The notes below the pieces were generated by a model. That model did not search any database, was not told the DNA's origin, and saw only the letters and a program-made list of their open reading frames with translations. Source: Pseudonocardia petroleophila (GTDB lineage Bacteria; Actinomycetota; Actinomycetes; Mycobacteriales; Pseudonocardiaceae). Taken from it: a stretch of 64,000 nt of DNA. The stretch spans positions 6,269,501 through 6,333,500 of the forward strand of contig NZ_CP060131.1 of NCBI RefSeq assembly GCF_014235185.1, given 5' to 3'. Below, in pieces: positions 55,547 through 63,492 of the stretch; the first letter of the stretch is position 1; every line of letters begins with the position of its first letter. A program made the position numbers and the translations under genes.

Positions 55547-56689
55547 TCAGCCCACCGACACCTGCGGCTCGCCGGACGCCTCCATCGTCTCGGCCAGCTT
55601 CATGGCCTCCTCGATGAGCGTCTCGACGATCGCGTGCTCGGGGACGGTCTTGATGACCTCGCCCTTGACGAAGATCTGGCCCTTGCCGTTGCCCGACGCG
55701 ACACCCAGATCGGCCTCGCGGGCCTCCCCCGGCCCGTTGACGACGCAGCCCATGACGGCGACGCGCAGCGGCACCTCCATGCCCGTCAGCCCGGCGGTGA
55801 CCTCGTCGGCGAGCTTGTAGACGTCGACCTGGGCGCGCCCGCAGGACGGGCAGGACACGATCTCCAGCTTGCGGGGCCGCAGGTTGAGCGACTGCAGGAT
55901 CTGCGCCCCGACCTTGATCTCCTCGACGGGCGGGGCCGAGAGCGAGACGCGGATCGTGTCGCCGATCCCCTGGCGCAGCAGCGCCCCGAACGCGACGGCG
56001 GACTTGATCGTGCCCTGGAACGCCGGCCCGGCCTCGGTCACGCCGAGGTGCAGCGGGTAGTCGCACTGCTCGGCGAGGAGCTCGTAGGCGCGGATCATCA
56101 CGACGGGGTCGTTGTGCTTGACCGAGATCTTGATGTCGTGGAAGTCGTGCTCGGCGAACAGGCTCGCCTCCCACATCGCCGACTCGGCCAGCGCCTCGGG
56201 CGTGGCCTTGCCGTACTTCTCCATCAGCCGCTTGTCCAGCGAGCCCGCGTTGACGCCGATCCGGATCGGGGTGCCGCGGTCCTTCGCGGCGCGCGCGATC
56301 TCCTTGACCTGGTCGTCGAACTTGCGGATGTTGCCCGGGTTGACGCGCACCGCGGCGCAGCCGGCGTCGATCGCGGCGAAGACGTACTTGGGCTGGAAGT
56401 GGATGTCGGCGATCACCGGGATCTGCGACTTCGCCGCGATCGCGGGCAGCGCGTCGGCGTCGTCCTGGCTCGGGCAGGCGACGCGCACGATGTCGCAGCC
56501 GGCCGCGGTGAGCTCGGCGATCTGCTGCAGCGTCGCGTTGACGTCGGAGGTCAGGGTGGTGGTCATCGACTGCACCGAGATCGGGTGGTCGGAACCGACG
56601 CCGACCGTCCCCACCTGCAGCTGACGGGTCTTCCGGCGGTCGGAGAGGGTCGGTGCAGGAGGAACGGGCATGCCCAGGGAGACGCTCAC
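55547..56689 (-). CDS. ispG: 4-hydroxy-3-methylbut-2-enyl-diphosphate synthase
   Basis: The 380-residue enzyme of the MEP isoprenoid pathway starts MSVSLGMPVPPAP, which aligns with the remembered mycobacterial start and supports GTG 56689. It has the TIM-barrel part (AAGCDIVRVACPSQDDADAL, VIADIHFQPKYVFAAIDAG, NPGNI) and the [4Fe-4S] ligands in VSCPSCGRAQVDV and VMGCVVNGPGEA. It converts MEcPP to HMBPP using reduced ferredoxin or flavodoxin. GATACT seven bases upstream implies a leaderless start. It is separated from the dxr-rip1-HAD operon by a strong hairpin. Confidence 0.96.
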   Translation of the reverse strand: MSVSLGMPVPPAPTLSDRRKTRQLQVGTVGVGSDHPISVQSMTTTLTSDVNATLQQIAELTAAGCDIVRVACPSQDDADALPAIAAKSQIPVIADIHFQPKYVFAAIDAGCAAVRVNPGNIRKFDDQVKEIARAAKDRGTPIRIGVNAGSLDKRLMEKYGKATPEALAESAMWEASLFAEHDFHDIKISVKHNDPVVMIRAYELLAEQCDYPLHLGVTEAGPAFQGTIKSAVAFGALLRQGIGDTIRVSLSAPPVEEIKVGAQILQSLNLRPRKLEIVSCPSCGRAQVDVYKLADEVTAGLTGMEVPLRVAVMGCVVNGPGEAREADLGVASGNGKGQIFVKGEVIKTVPEHAIVETLIEEAMKLAETMEASGEPQVSVG

Positions 56690-56696
56690 GACCCCG

Positions 56697-56702
56697 AGTA
56701 TC
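56697..56702 (-). promoter_or_regulatory. -10 element of leaderless ispG promoter
   Basis: GATACT on the minus strand lies seven bases before the ispG GTG (56689) and downstream of the hairpin at 56752-56804. Confidence 0.45.
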
Positions 56703-56751
56703 CCCCGTGGCGCCGACCGCCGCCGCTCACCGTGTCGGGAAGCACCACCTT

Positions 56752-56804
56752 TGCTCTGCTTACCCGTACGCACCGCCGGCCGATGCGTACGGGTAAGCAG
56801 AGCA
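56752..56804 (-). terminator. 21-pair hairpin after the dxr-rip1-HAD operon
   Basis: Arms 56752-56772 and 56784-56804 are exact reverse complements with an 11-base loop. It begins nine bases beyond the stop codon of the HAD gene. Its GC content is lower than that of its surroundings. It should separate ispG transcription from the upstream operon. Confidence 0.75.
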
Positions 56805-56813
56805 CAGGAGGCA

Positions 56814-57314
56814 TCAGGTGCGGCCCTGGCGCTCCTGCGCGCTCTGCAGGGTCGACGAGTGCGGCAGCCAGGTGGCCAGCTCCACCGGCCAGCCGTCGGC
56901 CTCCAGCACCGCGACGACGGCCGGGTCGTCGTCGAGGACCGACACGATCTCCCGGCTCGCCGAGAGCCCCCGCAGCACCTCGCGCTTCATCCAGCGCGCG
57001 GGGCGGGAGTCGTGGTCGTCGCGCATGATCAGCGGGCCCGTCGGGAGGTCGTGCCTGGCGAGCCAGCGCTCGGTGAGCCGCCGCGTGCGCTCCGGGCGGC
57101 CCGTCAGGTACAGCACGTCGTGGTCGGCGAGCGCGGCGCGGAGCCGGTCGGCCCCCTCCACCAGCAAGGGGTCGCGGTCCGCGGCCTGGAAGAAGCGCTC
57201 CCAGCGCTGCGGCCGGGCGCGCAGGTGGTGCAGCCGGTGGGTGACGTCGGCCAGAACGCCGTCGACGTCGAACACCGCCAGCGGGCGGGCGTCCCCGGAG
57301 GGGGCGAGGCTCAC
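56814..57314 (-). CDS. HAD-superfamily hydrolase (polynucleotide-kinase 3'-phosphatase-like)
   Basis: The 166-residue protein has HAD motif I FDVDGVLADVTHRLHHL (DxD), motif II in DVLYLTGRPERTRRLTERWL and motif III/IV around REVLRGL and VSVLDDDPAVVAVLEADG. The domain resembles the small phosphatase (AP endonuclease-like or T4 PNK-like) class that acts on phosphate esters. The substrate is unknown. GTG 57314 overlaps the stop of rip1 by four bases. The protein is cytoplasmic. Confidence 0.83.
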   Translation of the reverse strand: MSLAPSGDARPLAVFDVDGVLADVTHRLHHLRARPQRWERFFQAADRDPLLVEGADRLRAALADHDVLYLTGRPERTRRLTERWLARHDLPTGPLIMRDDHDSRPARWMKREVLRGLSASREIVSVLDDDPAVVAVLEADGWPVELATWLPHSSTLQSAQERQGRT

Positions 57315-58600
57315 TGGAACAGCCGCACGGGGTTGATCACGTCGGCCACCAGCAGCAGCCCGCTCCACACGATGAACACCATCGCGACCACGTAGGCCAC
57401 CGGCATGAGCTTGGCGACGTCGACCGGCCCGGGGTCGGGCTTGCCGCGCACCTTCCAGATCCGCTTCTTCACGGCCTCCCAGACCGCGGGGAAGATCTGC
57501 CCACCGTCGAGCGGCGGGATCGGCAGCAGGTTGAACAGGAACAGCGAGATGTTGACGGCCGCGAGCAGGTTGAGCAGCAGCGACGCCTCGGCGGCCAGCG
57601 GGATCTCCTGGGCCAGGACCTCCCCGCCGATCCGCGAGACCCCGACGATCCCGATGGGCCCGTTGACGTCGCGCTCCTCGCCGAGGAACACCGACCCGAA
57701 CAGGCTCGGGACCCGCGACGGCAGCTCGGCGATCGCCTGCCCGGTGCGCCCGACGACGTCGCCGATCTCGACGAACACCGCGCCGACGCCGAGCCGCTCG
57801 TAGTCCGAGACCAGCCCGATGCCCAGGAAGCTGCCCTGCACGAGCTGCTCGGGGTCGTCGGCCGAGGCGACGAGGTTGGTGATCGGGCTGGCGGCGAGGT
57901 CGAGCTGCTGGCCGTCGCGCAGGACGGTGACCGTGATCGGGCCGACGGACTGCTGGATCGCGGCGCGCAGCTCGTCGCCGTCGAACCGCTCGAAGGGCTG
58001 CCCGTTCAACGCGACGATCTCGTCGCCCGCCCGGAACCCGGCGACCGCGGCCGGGGTGGGCGGGGCGCCGACGGGGCAGGTCTGGGTCGTGGAGTCGGCG
58101 GGCAGCACGCACTCGCTGACCGCGCTGACGGTGGTGGTGCCGTTGAACTGGCCGATGCCCATCAGCAGCACCGCGAACAGCAGGATCGCCAGGATCAGGT
58201 TCATGATCGGCCCCGCGGCCATCACGACGATCCGCTTCCAGGGCTTGCGCAGGTAGAACTGCCGGTGCGCGTCCTCGGGCCGCACGTCCATCGCCGACTG
58301 CCTGCGGACGTCGTCGATGAGGCCCTGGAACGGGCCGGTGCGGCGGCTGCTGCCCAGCAGCTCCCCGCGGGCGGGCGGGATCATGCCGATCATGCGGACG
58401 TAGCCGCCGAGCGGGATGGCCTTGAGGCCGTACTCGGTCTCGCCGCGCTTGACGGAGTAGACCGTCTTCCCGAACCCGACCATGAACTCCGGCACCTTGA
58501 TGCCGAACCAGCGGGCGGTGACGAAGTGGCCCAGCTCGTGCCAGGCCACCGAGAACAGGATCCCGACGAAGAAGATCAGGATGCCGAGCACGAACATCAT
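57311..58600 (-). CDS. rip1: Site-2 zinc metalloprotease, M50 family (Rip1/RseP type)
   Basis: The 429-residue membrane protease has the N-terminal zinc motif HELGH (21-25) in the first helix and a PDZ-like domain in the middle (VAGFRAGDEIVALNGQPFERFDGDELRAAI). The third ligand is in NLLPIPPLDGG, with a final membrane helix. It cleaves anti-sigma factors within the membrane. The order dxr-rip1-(HAD)-ispG matches M. tuberculosis except for the HAD insertion. The start overlaps the dxr stop by four bases (two adjacent ATG codons, 58600 and 58597). Confidence 0.93.
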   Translation of the reverse strand: MMFVLGILIFFVGILFSVAWHELGHFVTARWFGIKVPEFMVGFGKTVYSVKRGETEYGLKAIPLGGYVRMIGMIPPARGELLGSSRRTGPFQGLIDDVRRQSAMDVRPEDAHRQFYLRKPWKRIVVMAAGPIMNLILAILLFAVLLMGIGQFNGTTTVSAVSECVLPADSTTQTCPVGAPPTPAAVAGFRAGDEIVALNGQPFERFDGDELRAAIQQSVGPITVTVLRDGQQLDLAASPITNLVASADDPEQLVQGSFLGIGLVSDYERLGVGAVFVEIGDVVGRTGQAIAELPSRVPSLFGSVFLGEERDVNGPIGIVGVSRIGGEVLAQEIPLAAEASLLLNLLAAVNISLFLFNLLPIPPLDGGQIFPAVWEAVKKRIWKVRGKPDPGPVDVAKLMPVAYVVAMVFIVWSGLLLVADVINPVRLFQ

Positions 58601-59775
58601 CGGGCCACTCCCGTGGCTTCGCGGGCGTGCGCCCGGGCCCAGTCCTCCGCCGCCAGCACGTCGTCCACGCTAGCGGGGTCGCCCGTCCAGCCGTCGGCGG
58701 CGTCGAGCACGCGGTCGAGCAGGTCGGTGATGCCGGTGAACGGCAGCGCGCCCGCGACGAACGCCGCCACCGCCTCCTCGTTGGCCGCGTTGAGGACCGC
58801 GGGCAGGCAGCCCCCGGTCTCCCCCGCGCGCCGGGCGAGCCGCACGCCGGTGAACGCGTCCTCGTCGAGCGGCTCGAACTCCCAGGTCTGCGGCGCCGCC
58901 CAGGTGCACGGGCGCGCCGCCCCGGCGAGGCGCTCCGGCCAGCCCAGGGCCAGCGCGATCGGCAGCGTCATGTCCGGCGGGCTGGCCTGCGCCAGGGTGG
59001 AGCCGTCGAGGAAGGTGACCATCGAGTGCACGATCGACTGCGGGTGCACCACGACGTCGATCCGGTCGTAGGGCACGTCGAACAGCAGGTGCGCCTCGAT
59101 CACCTCGAGCCCCTTGTTGATCAGGGTGGCGGAGTTGATGGTGATCACCGGGCCCATCGCCCAGGTCGGGTGGGCCAGCGCCTCCTCGACGGTGACGCCG
59201 GCCAGCTCGTCGCGGGTCCGGCCGCGGAACGGGCCGCCGGACGCGGTGAGCACGAGCGTCGCGACCTCCTCGGCCCGCCCGCCGCGCAGGCACTGCGCCA
59301 GCGCGGAGTGCTCGGAGTCGACGGGCACGATCTGCCCCGGCGCGGCCGCCCCCGTGACCAGCCGGCCGCCGGACACCAGCGACTCCTTGTTCGCGAGCGC
59401 GAGCGTGGCCCCCGACCGCAGCGCGGCCAGCGTCGGGCCCAGGCCCACCGAGCCGGTGATGCCGTTGAGGACGACGTCGGCGCCCGCGTCGCGCGTCAGC
59501 TCGGTGGCGGCGGCGGGCCCGGACAGCACCTCGACGCCCCGCATCCCGGCCGACGGCAGGGCCCGGCGCAGCGTCTGCGCCGCCGCGGGATCGGCGACGG
59601 CGACCCGGCGCACGTCGAAGCGGCGGACCTGCTGCATCAGCAGCGCGACGTCGCTCCCGCCCGCGGCGAGACCGGCGACGGTGAAGCGGTCGGGGTGGGC
59701 GTCGAGCAGGTCGAGCGCCTGCGTGCCCACGGAGCCGGTGGAGCCCAGCACGAGCACGGATCGGGTGTTCATCAC
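58597..59775 (-). CDS. dxr: 1-deoxy-D-xylulose 5-phosphate reductoisomerase
   Basis: The 392-residue enzyme has the NADPH loop LGSTGSVGTQALDLL (11-24), NKESLVSGGRL, the metal/substrate residues VPVDSEHSALAQ and TASGGPFRG, and the C-terminal NAANEEAVAAF. It converts DXP to MEP, the second step of the MEP pathway, and is the target of fosmidomycin in the family. It heads the dxr-rip1-HAD operon, so isoprenoid synthesis and intramembrane proteolysis are co-expressed as in mycobacteria. It diverges from the DUF2631 gene. Confidence 0.96.
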   Translation of the reverse strand: MMNTRSVLVLGSTGSVGTQALDLLDAHPDRFTVAGLAAGGSDVALLMQQVRRFDVRRVAVADPAAAQTLRRALPSAGMRGVEVLSGPAAATELTRDAGADVVLNGITGSVGLGPTLAALRSGATLALANKESLVSGGRLVTGAAAPGQIVPVDSEHSALAQCLRGGRAEEVATLVLTASGGPFRGRTRDELAGVTVEEALAHPTWAMGPVITINSATLINKGLEVIEAHLLFDVPYDRIDVVVHPQSIVHSMVTFLDGSTLAQASPPDMTLPIALALGWPERLAGAARPCTWAAPQTWEFEPLDEDAFTGVRLARRAGETGGCLPAVLNAANEEAVAAFVAGALPFTGITDLLDRVLDAADGWTGDPASVDDVLAAEDWARAHAREATGVAR

Positions 59776-59817
59776 CGACCATCATCCTCGCGCGGGTGTT
59801 GTGACACCATGTGGCCC

Positions 59818-60078
59818 ATGGCGAGTGAGTCCCGTGAGCTGGCGCAGCGATCCGCGGTGGATCCCGAGGAGGAGCCGTCGGCCGAGTGGGGGTGGCACGG
59901 CGGCTTCCCGAAGGGGTCGCTGATCGCCGGCTGGGTCGTCACTGTGCTCATGTTCGTCCTGCTCATCGGCAACCACACCGGTCGCACCGAGGACATCTGG
60001 CTGATCGGCACGGGCGTCCTCATGGCCGCCGCGCTCGTCTGGCAGACGCTGCGCAAGCGCAACGCCTGGCGCAGGTAG
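59818..60078 (+). CDS. DUF2631-family small membrane protein
   Basis: The 86-residue protein has an acidic N-terminus (SAVDPEEEPSAEWGWHGGFPK) and two membrane helices (LIAGWVVTVLMFVLLIG and IWLIGTGVLMAAALVWQTL). It matches DUF2631, which in mycobacteria also lies near dxr. The function is unknown. ATG 59818 is used; ATG 59809 would add three residues. It is followed at once by the LigD polymerase gene, whose GTG adjoins its stop codon. Confidence 0.82.
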   Translation: MASESRELAQRSAVDPEEEPSAEWGWHGGFPKGSLIAGWVVTVLMFVLLIGNHTGRTEDIWLIGTGVLMAAALVWQTLRKRNAWRR

Positions 60079-61014
60079 GTGGCGGACGCGGTCGAGCTCA
60101 CCGTCGGTGACCGCACCGTACGGCTGAGCAACCCCGACCGCGTCTACTTCCCGGCCCGCGGGGAGACCAAGCTCGACCTGGCGCGGTACTACCTGGCCGT
60201 CTCCGACGGCATCGTGCGCGCGCTGCGCGACCGCCCCTGCATGCTGCACCGCTTCCCCACCGGCGTCACCGGGGAGAAGGTGCACCAGAAGCGGCTGCCG
60301 CGCGGGGCGCCCGACTGGGTCGAGACCGTGCGCGTGACGTTCCCGCGCTGGAACCGCACCGCCGACGAGCTGTGCGTGCAGCACCCGGCCGACGTCGTGT
60401 GGGCGGTGCAGATGTCGACGGTGGAGTTCCACCCGTGGAACTCCCGGCGCGACCACGTCGAGCAGCCCGACGAGTGGCGCATCGACCTCGACCCGATGCC
60501 CGAGGCCTCCTACGACGACGTCCGGCGCGTGGCGCACGTCGTCCACGAGGTGCTCGACGAGCTGGGCGCGGTCGGCTTCCCGAAGACCTCCGGCGGCTCG
60601 GGGATGCACGTGTACGTGCGGGTCCCGCCCGAGCACGGGTTCGCCGACGTCCGGCGCTCGGCGCACGCGTTCGCCCGCGAGGTCGGTCGCCGCTGCTCGC
60701 TCGTGGACCTCACCTGGTGGCGCAAGGACCGTGACCCCGCGTCGGTGTTCGTCGACTACAACCAGAACGCCCGCGACCACACGATCCGCAGCGCCTACTC
60801 GGTGCGCGGCGTGCCCGAGGCCGTCGTCTCGACCCCGATCCGCTGGGACGAGATCGACGACGCCGACCCGCGCGACTTCACCATCGCCACCGTGCCCGCC
60901 CGGTTCGCCGAGCTCGGCGACCTGCACGCCGGCATCGACGACGCCCCGTTCTCCCTGACCCCGCTGCTGGAGTGGGCCGACCGCGACGGGACCGAGGTCC
61001 CGGACCTCGACTGA
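60079..61014 (+). CDS. Stand-alone LigD-type polymerase domain (primase-polymerase)
   Basis: The 311-residue protein matches the polymerase domain of NHEJ ligase D: VRLSNPDRVYFPARGETKLDLARYY, HRFPTGVTGEKVHQKRLPRG, the catalytic acidic pair in RIDLDPMP, SGGSGMHVYVR and VDYNQNARDHTIRSAYSVRG. These archaeo-eukaryotic-primase-type enzymes add ribonucleotides at DNA ends. No ligase, phosphoesterase or ku gene lies in the window, so it is a PolD1/Rv3730c-like solo protein. It starts directly after the DUF2631 stop and is probably coupled to it. Confidence 0.92.
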   Translation: MADAVELTVGDRTVRLSNPDRVYFPARGETKLDLARYYLAVSDGIVRALRDRPCMLHRFPTGVTGEKVHQKRLPRGAPDWVETVRVTFPRWNRTADELCVQHPADVVWAVQMSTVEFHPWNSRRDHVEQPDEWRIDLDPMPEASYDDVRRVAHVVHEVLDELGAVGFPKTSGGSGMHVYVRVPPEHGFADVRRSAHAFAREVGRRCSLVDLTWWRKDRDPASVFVDYNQNARDHTIRSAYSVRGVPEAVVSTPIRWDEIDDADPRDFTIATVPARFAELGDLHAGIDDAPFSLTPLLEWADRDGTEVPDLD

Positions 61015-61039
61015 CGCGTGCGCGGGCGGTGGCCGGCGC

Positions 61040-61546
61040 TCACGAGGTCAGCGGGACCAGCGCCTCCCGGATCCGCTCGGGGTCCGCGCCGGTGCAGGCC
61101 CGCAGGAACAGCCCGTCGAGCACCGCGGAGAACGCGGCGGCCCGCTCCGGGGCGAACCGGGCCGCGAGGGCGTCCAGCGCCTCCCACCACCGGTCCAGCT
61201 CCGGGCGCAGCTGCGGGCGGCGGGCCGCCAGCAGGTAGAGCTCGTACTCGGCGAGGCCCGCGTCCCCCGCGGAGCTGCCGGCCACCAGCGCGACGAGCGC
61301 GTCGAGGTCGGCGGGCAGCTCGCGCAGCGCCGCCACCCACCGGTCGTTGACGTCGACGAGGGCGGCGACCAGCAGGTCGTCGACGGTCGGGAAGTAGTAC
61401 AGGACCGCGCTCGCCGCCACCCCGGCCTCCGCGGCGACGGCGCGCTGGGTCACCGCCGTGAGGCCGCCGCGGCCGACCAGCCGCAGGGTGGCGTCGAGCA
61501 GCAGCCGGCGGCGGCGCTCCCCCTTCACCAGCCGGCCGTCAGGCAT
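61040..61546 (-). CDS. TetR-family regulator of the SMR pump
   Basis: The 168-residue protein has an N-terminal helix-turn-helix (RRLLLDATLRLVGRGGLTAVTQRAVAAEAGVAASAVLYYFP, about residues 12-53). A short C-terminal domain (AEYELYLLAARRPQLRPELDRWWEALDALAARFAP) follows, typical of regulators of small efflux systems. It overlaps the SMR transporter gene by eight bases and is translated with it. The dyad at 61885-61902, on the promoter of the pair, is its probable operator. The inducer is likely a cationic drug, by family analogy. Confidence 0.88.
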   Translation of the reverse strand: MPDGRLVKGERRRRLLLDATLRLVGRGGLTAVTQRAVAAEAGVAASAVLYYFPTVDDLLVAALVDVNDRWVAALRELPADLDALVALVAGSSAGDAGLAEYELYLLAARRPQLRPELDRWWEALDALAARFAPERAAAFSAVLDGLFLRACTGADPERIREALVPLTS

Positions 61547-61862
61547 GCGCGCCGCCCAGCTCCAGCGCCAGCACCCCGCCGATCACCAGCCCGATGCCGC
61601 CCACCTGGATCCAGGTCAGCCCCTCCCCCAGGAACGCCGCCCCGATCAGCGCGATCAGCGCGACCCCGGCCGCCGCCCACACCCCGTACGCGACCCCGAG
61701 CGCCATGCCCTTCGCCAGCGCCTGGGACAGCGCGTAGAACGCCGTGCCGTAGCCGAGCACCACCACCACCGACGGCACGAGCCGGGTGAACCCCTCGGAG
61801 AGCCGCAGGGCCACCGTGCCCGTCACCTCGGCCGCGATCGCGCCGGCCAGCCAGAACCACAT
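61539..61862 (-). CDS. SMR-family multidrug efflux protein
   Basis: The 107-residue protein has four membrane helices and the essential membrane Glu12 in AGAIAAEVTGTVALRLSEGF, then the LGYGTAFYALSQALAKGMALGVAYGVWAAAGV signature of the EmrE/QacE group. It exports lipophilic cations or guanidinium-like compounds in exchange for protons as an antiparallel dimer. GGAGG precedes the ATG. A single SMR gene followed by its own TetR regulator suggests a homodimeric drug pump. Confidence 0.92.
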   Translation of the reverse strand: MWFWLAGAIAAEVTGTVALRLSEGFTRLVPSVVVVLGYGTAFYALSQALAKGMALGVAYGVWAAAGVALIALIGAAFLGEGLTWIQVGGIGLVIGGVLALELGGAHA

Positions 61863-61884
61863 CGTCGCACCTCCGGGACAGAAA

Positions 61885-61908
61885 CCTGAGCATCTGCTCC
61901 AGATTCTA
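61885..61908 (-). promoter_or_regulatory. SMR-tetR promoter with overlapping dyad
   Basis: TAGAAT on the minus strand (61908-61903) is a strong -10, predicting a start near 61896 and a 34-base leader. The imperfect dyad CTGGAGCAGATGCTCAGG (61902-61885) covers the start site and suits TetR repression. Confidence 0.55.
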
Positions 61909-61914
61909 GCGGGC

Positions 61915-62841
61915 TCAGGCCAGGGTGCGCACCGACTCGTCCCAGAGCCGGGCCGCCGCCTCCGGGTCGAGGGCGTGTGCGGCGACCCCGGTGCGGGACC
62001 CGGGGCGCGTGGGGCCGGCCTCCGCGCAGTCCTCGAAGTAGCGGCCGCCGATCCCGGCCACCACCGGTGACGCCGCGAGCAGCACCGAGGTGGCCGCGCC
62101 CTGGGCCGGGGTCTTCCAGCGCACCGGACCCGACATCCGCCCCAGTTCGGGGCCGACGAGGTGGCGCTGCAGCCGGGTGCGGATGCCGCCGGGCATCACC
62201 GCGTTGGCGACGATGCCGTCCCCGGCCCAGCGACGGGTGGCCTCCACCGCGAAGAGCACGTTCGCCGTCTTCGACTGCGCGTACGCGGCCGACGGCACGT
62301 ACGGCCTGGTCAGGTAGTGCACGTCGTCGAACACGACCGGCGAGCGCAGGTGCGCGCTCGAGCTGACCGACACGATCCGCGCGTCCCCGGCCGCGGCGAG
62401 CGCGAGGTGCAGTCCGGTGGCCAGCGCGAAGTGGCCGAGGTGGTTGGTCGCGAACTGCAGCTCCCACCCCTCGCGGGTGCGCAGCTCGGGGGTGGCCATG
62501 ATGCCGGCGTTGGCGACCAGCACGTGCAGCGGGCCGTCCCAGGTGCGGACGAAGGACTGGATCGAGTCCTGGTCGGTGAGGTCCAGGGGCGCGACGAGGA
62601 CGTGGTCGTTGCCGGTCGACGCGACGATGTCGGCGGCGGCGCGCACGCCCGCGTCGACGTCCCGCACGGCGAGGGTGACGTCGGCGTTCGCGGCCGCGAG
62701 CGCGCGGGCCGTCTCGGTCCCGATGCCGGAGGAGGCGCCGGTGACGATCGCGCGGCGACCGGTGAGGTCGACGTCGGCGACGACGTCGAGGGCGGTGGAG
62801 GTGGCGGTGAAGGGGGTGGTGACCCGGGATGCGGTGGTCAT
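61915..62841 (-). CDS. Short-chain dehydrogenase/reductase
   Basis: The 308-residue protein has the NAD(P) motif GRRAIVTGASSGIGTETARALA (about 28-49), HVLVANAGIM, VSSSAHLRS with the catalytic Ser, and the YAQSKTANVLF motif (YxxxK). The length and the WD..LHVLVANAGIMATPELRTREGWELQFATNHLGHFAL pattern fit the retinol-dehydrogenase-like (classical C2) SDR group. The substrate is unknown. GAGGA precedes the ATG. It diverges from a TetR gene across a region with two matching operators, so it is very likely the target of that regulator. Confidence 0.9.
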   Translation of the reverse strand: MTTASRVTTPFTATSTALDVVADVDLTGRRAIVTGASSGIGTETARALAAANADVTLAVRDVDAGVRAAADIVASTGNDHVLVAPLDLTDQDSIQSFVRTWDGPLHVLVANAGIMATPELRTREGWELQFATNHLGHFALATGLHLALAAAGDARIVSVSSSAHLRSPVVFDDVHYLTRPYVPSAAYAQSKTANVLFAVEATRRWAGDGIVANAVMPGGIRTRLQRHLVGPELGRMSGPVRWKTPAQGAATSVLLAASPVVAGIGGRYFEDCAEAGPTRPGSRTGVAAHALDPEAAARLWDESVRTLA

Positions 62842-62872
62842 GTGCCGTCCTCTCGTAGCCGGTAGGCTCGAA

Positions 62873-62918
62873 GCGGAGGAACCTCCGCTACCTTCCGTTC
62901 AAACGGAGGCGCCTCCGC
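62873..62918. promoter_or_regulatory. Paired TetR operators between SDR and tetR
   Basis: GCGGAGGAACCTCCGC (62873-62888) and ACGGAGGCGCCTCCGC (62903-62918) are near-identical 16-bp palindromes. Their centres are 30 bases apart, about three helical turns. A third dyad, TCCGTTCAAACGGA (62894-62907), lies between. TACCTT (62889-62894) may be the -10 of the tetR gene. Confidence 0.7.
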
Positions 62919-62937
62919 ATGATTCCGAGGAGTGGCT

Positions 62938-63492
62938 GTGACGCCCGACACACACCCGATGCGCGCCGACGCGCGGCGCAACCGGGAGCGCGTGCTCACC
63001 GCGGCCGCCCGAGCGTTCGCGCAGCAGGGTCCGGACGCCACGCTGGAGGGGATCGCGAAGGACGCGGGCGTCGGCATCGGCACGCTCTACCGGCACTTCC
63101 CGACCCGTGAGGCGCTGGTCGAGGCGGTCTACCGCAACGAGGTCACCCGGCTGTGCGGCGCGGCGTCCGACCTGCTCACGCAGCTGCCCACCGACCGCGC
63201 GCTGCGGGTCTGGATGGACCGCTTCGTCGACTACATGACCACCAAGCGCGGCATGGGCGACGCCCTGCGCACCCTCGCCGCGTCCGGCGGCAGGCCGTTC
63301 GCCGCGAGCCGCGAGCGCATGGTCGAGGCCCTGTCGTCGCTGCTCGGCGCCGGTGCCGCGGCCGGCACGCTGCGGGGCGACGTCGAGCCGGCCGACGTGC
63401 TCGCGAGCATCAGCGGCATCGGCCTCGCCGCGGCCGAACCGGCCCAGGCCGCCCGCATGCTCGACCTGCTGATGGACGGCCTGCGCCCCTAG
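62938..63492 (+). CDS. TetR/AcrR-family transcriptional regulator
   Basis: GTG 62938 is preferred because GAGGAG (62927-62932) lies five bases before it; GTG 62932 would overlap that site. The 184-residue protein has the HTH NRERVLTAAARAFAQQGPDATLEGIAKDAGVGIGTLYRHFPTREALV (about residues 12-57) and a C-terminal domain of the TetR_C type (VWMDRFVDYMTTKRGMGDAL). It is divergent from the SDR gene, with twin operators between. Its stop overlaps the convergent mug gene by four bases. Confidence 0.9.
   Translation: MTPDTHPMRADARRNRERVLTAAARAFAQQGPDATLEGIAKDAGVGIGTLYRHFPTREALVEAVYRNEVTRLCGAASDLLTQLPTDRALRVWMDRFVDYMTTKRGMGDALRTLAASGGRPFAASRERMVEALSSLLGAGAAAGTLRGDVEPADVLASISGIGLAAAEPAQAARMLDLLMDGLRP

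Noticed and set aside
54740..57028. 762-codon plus-strand frame over GNAT and ispG
   Set aside because: Antisense to two recognisable genes; no domain signal.
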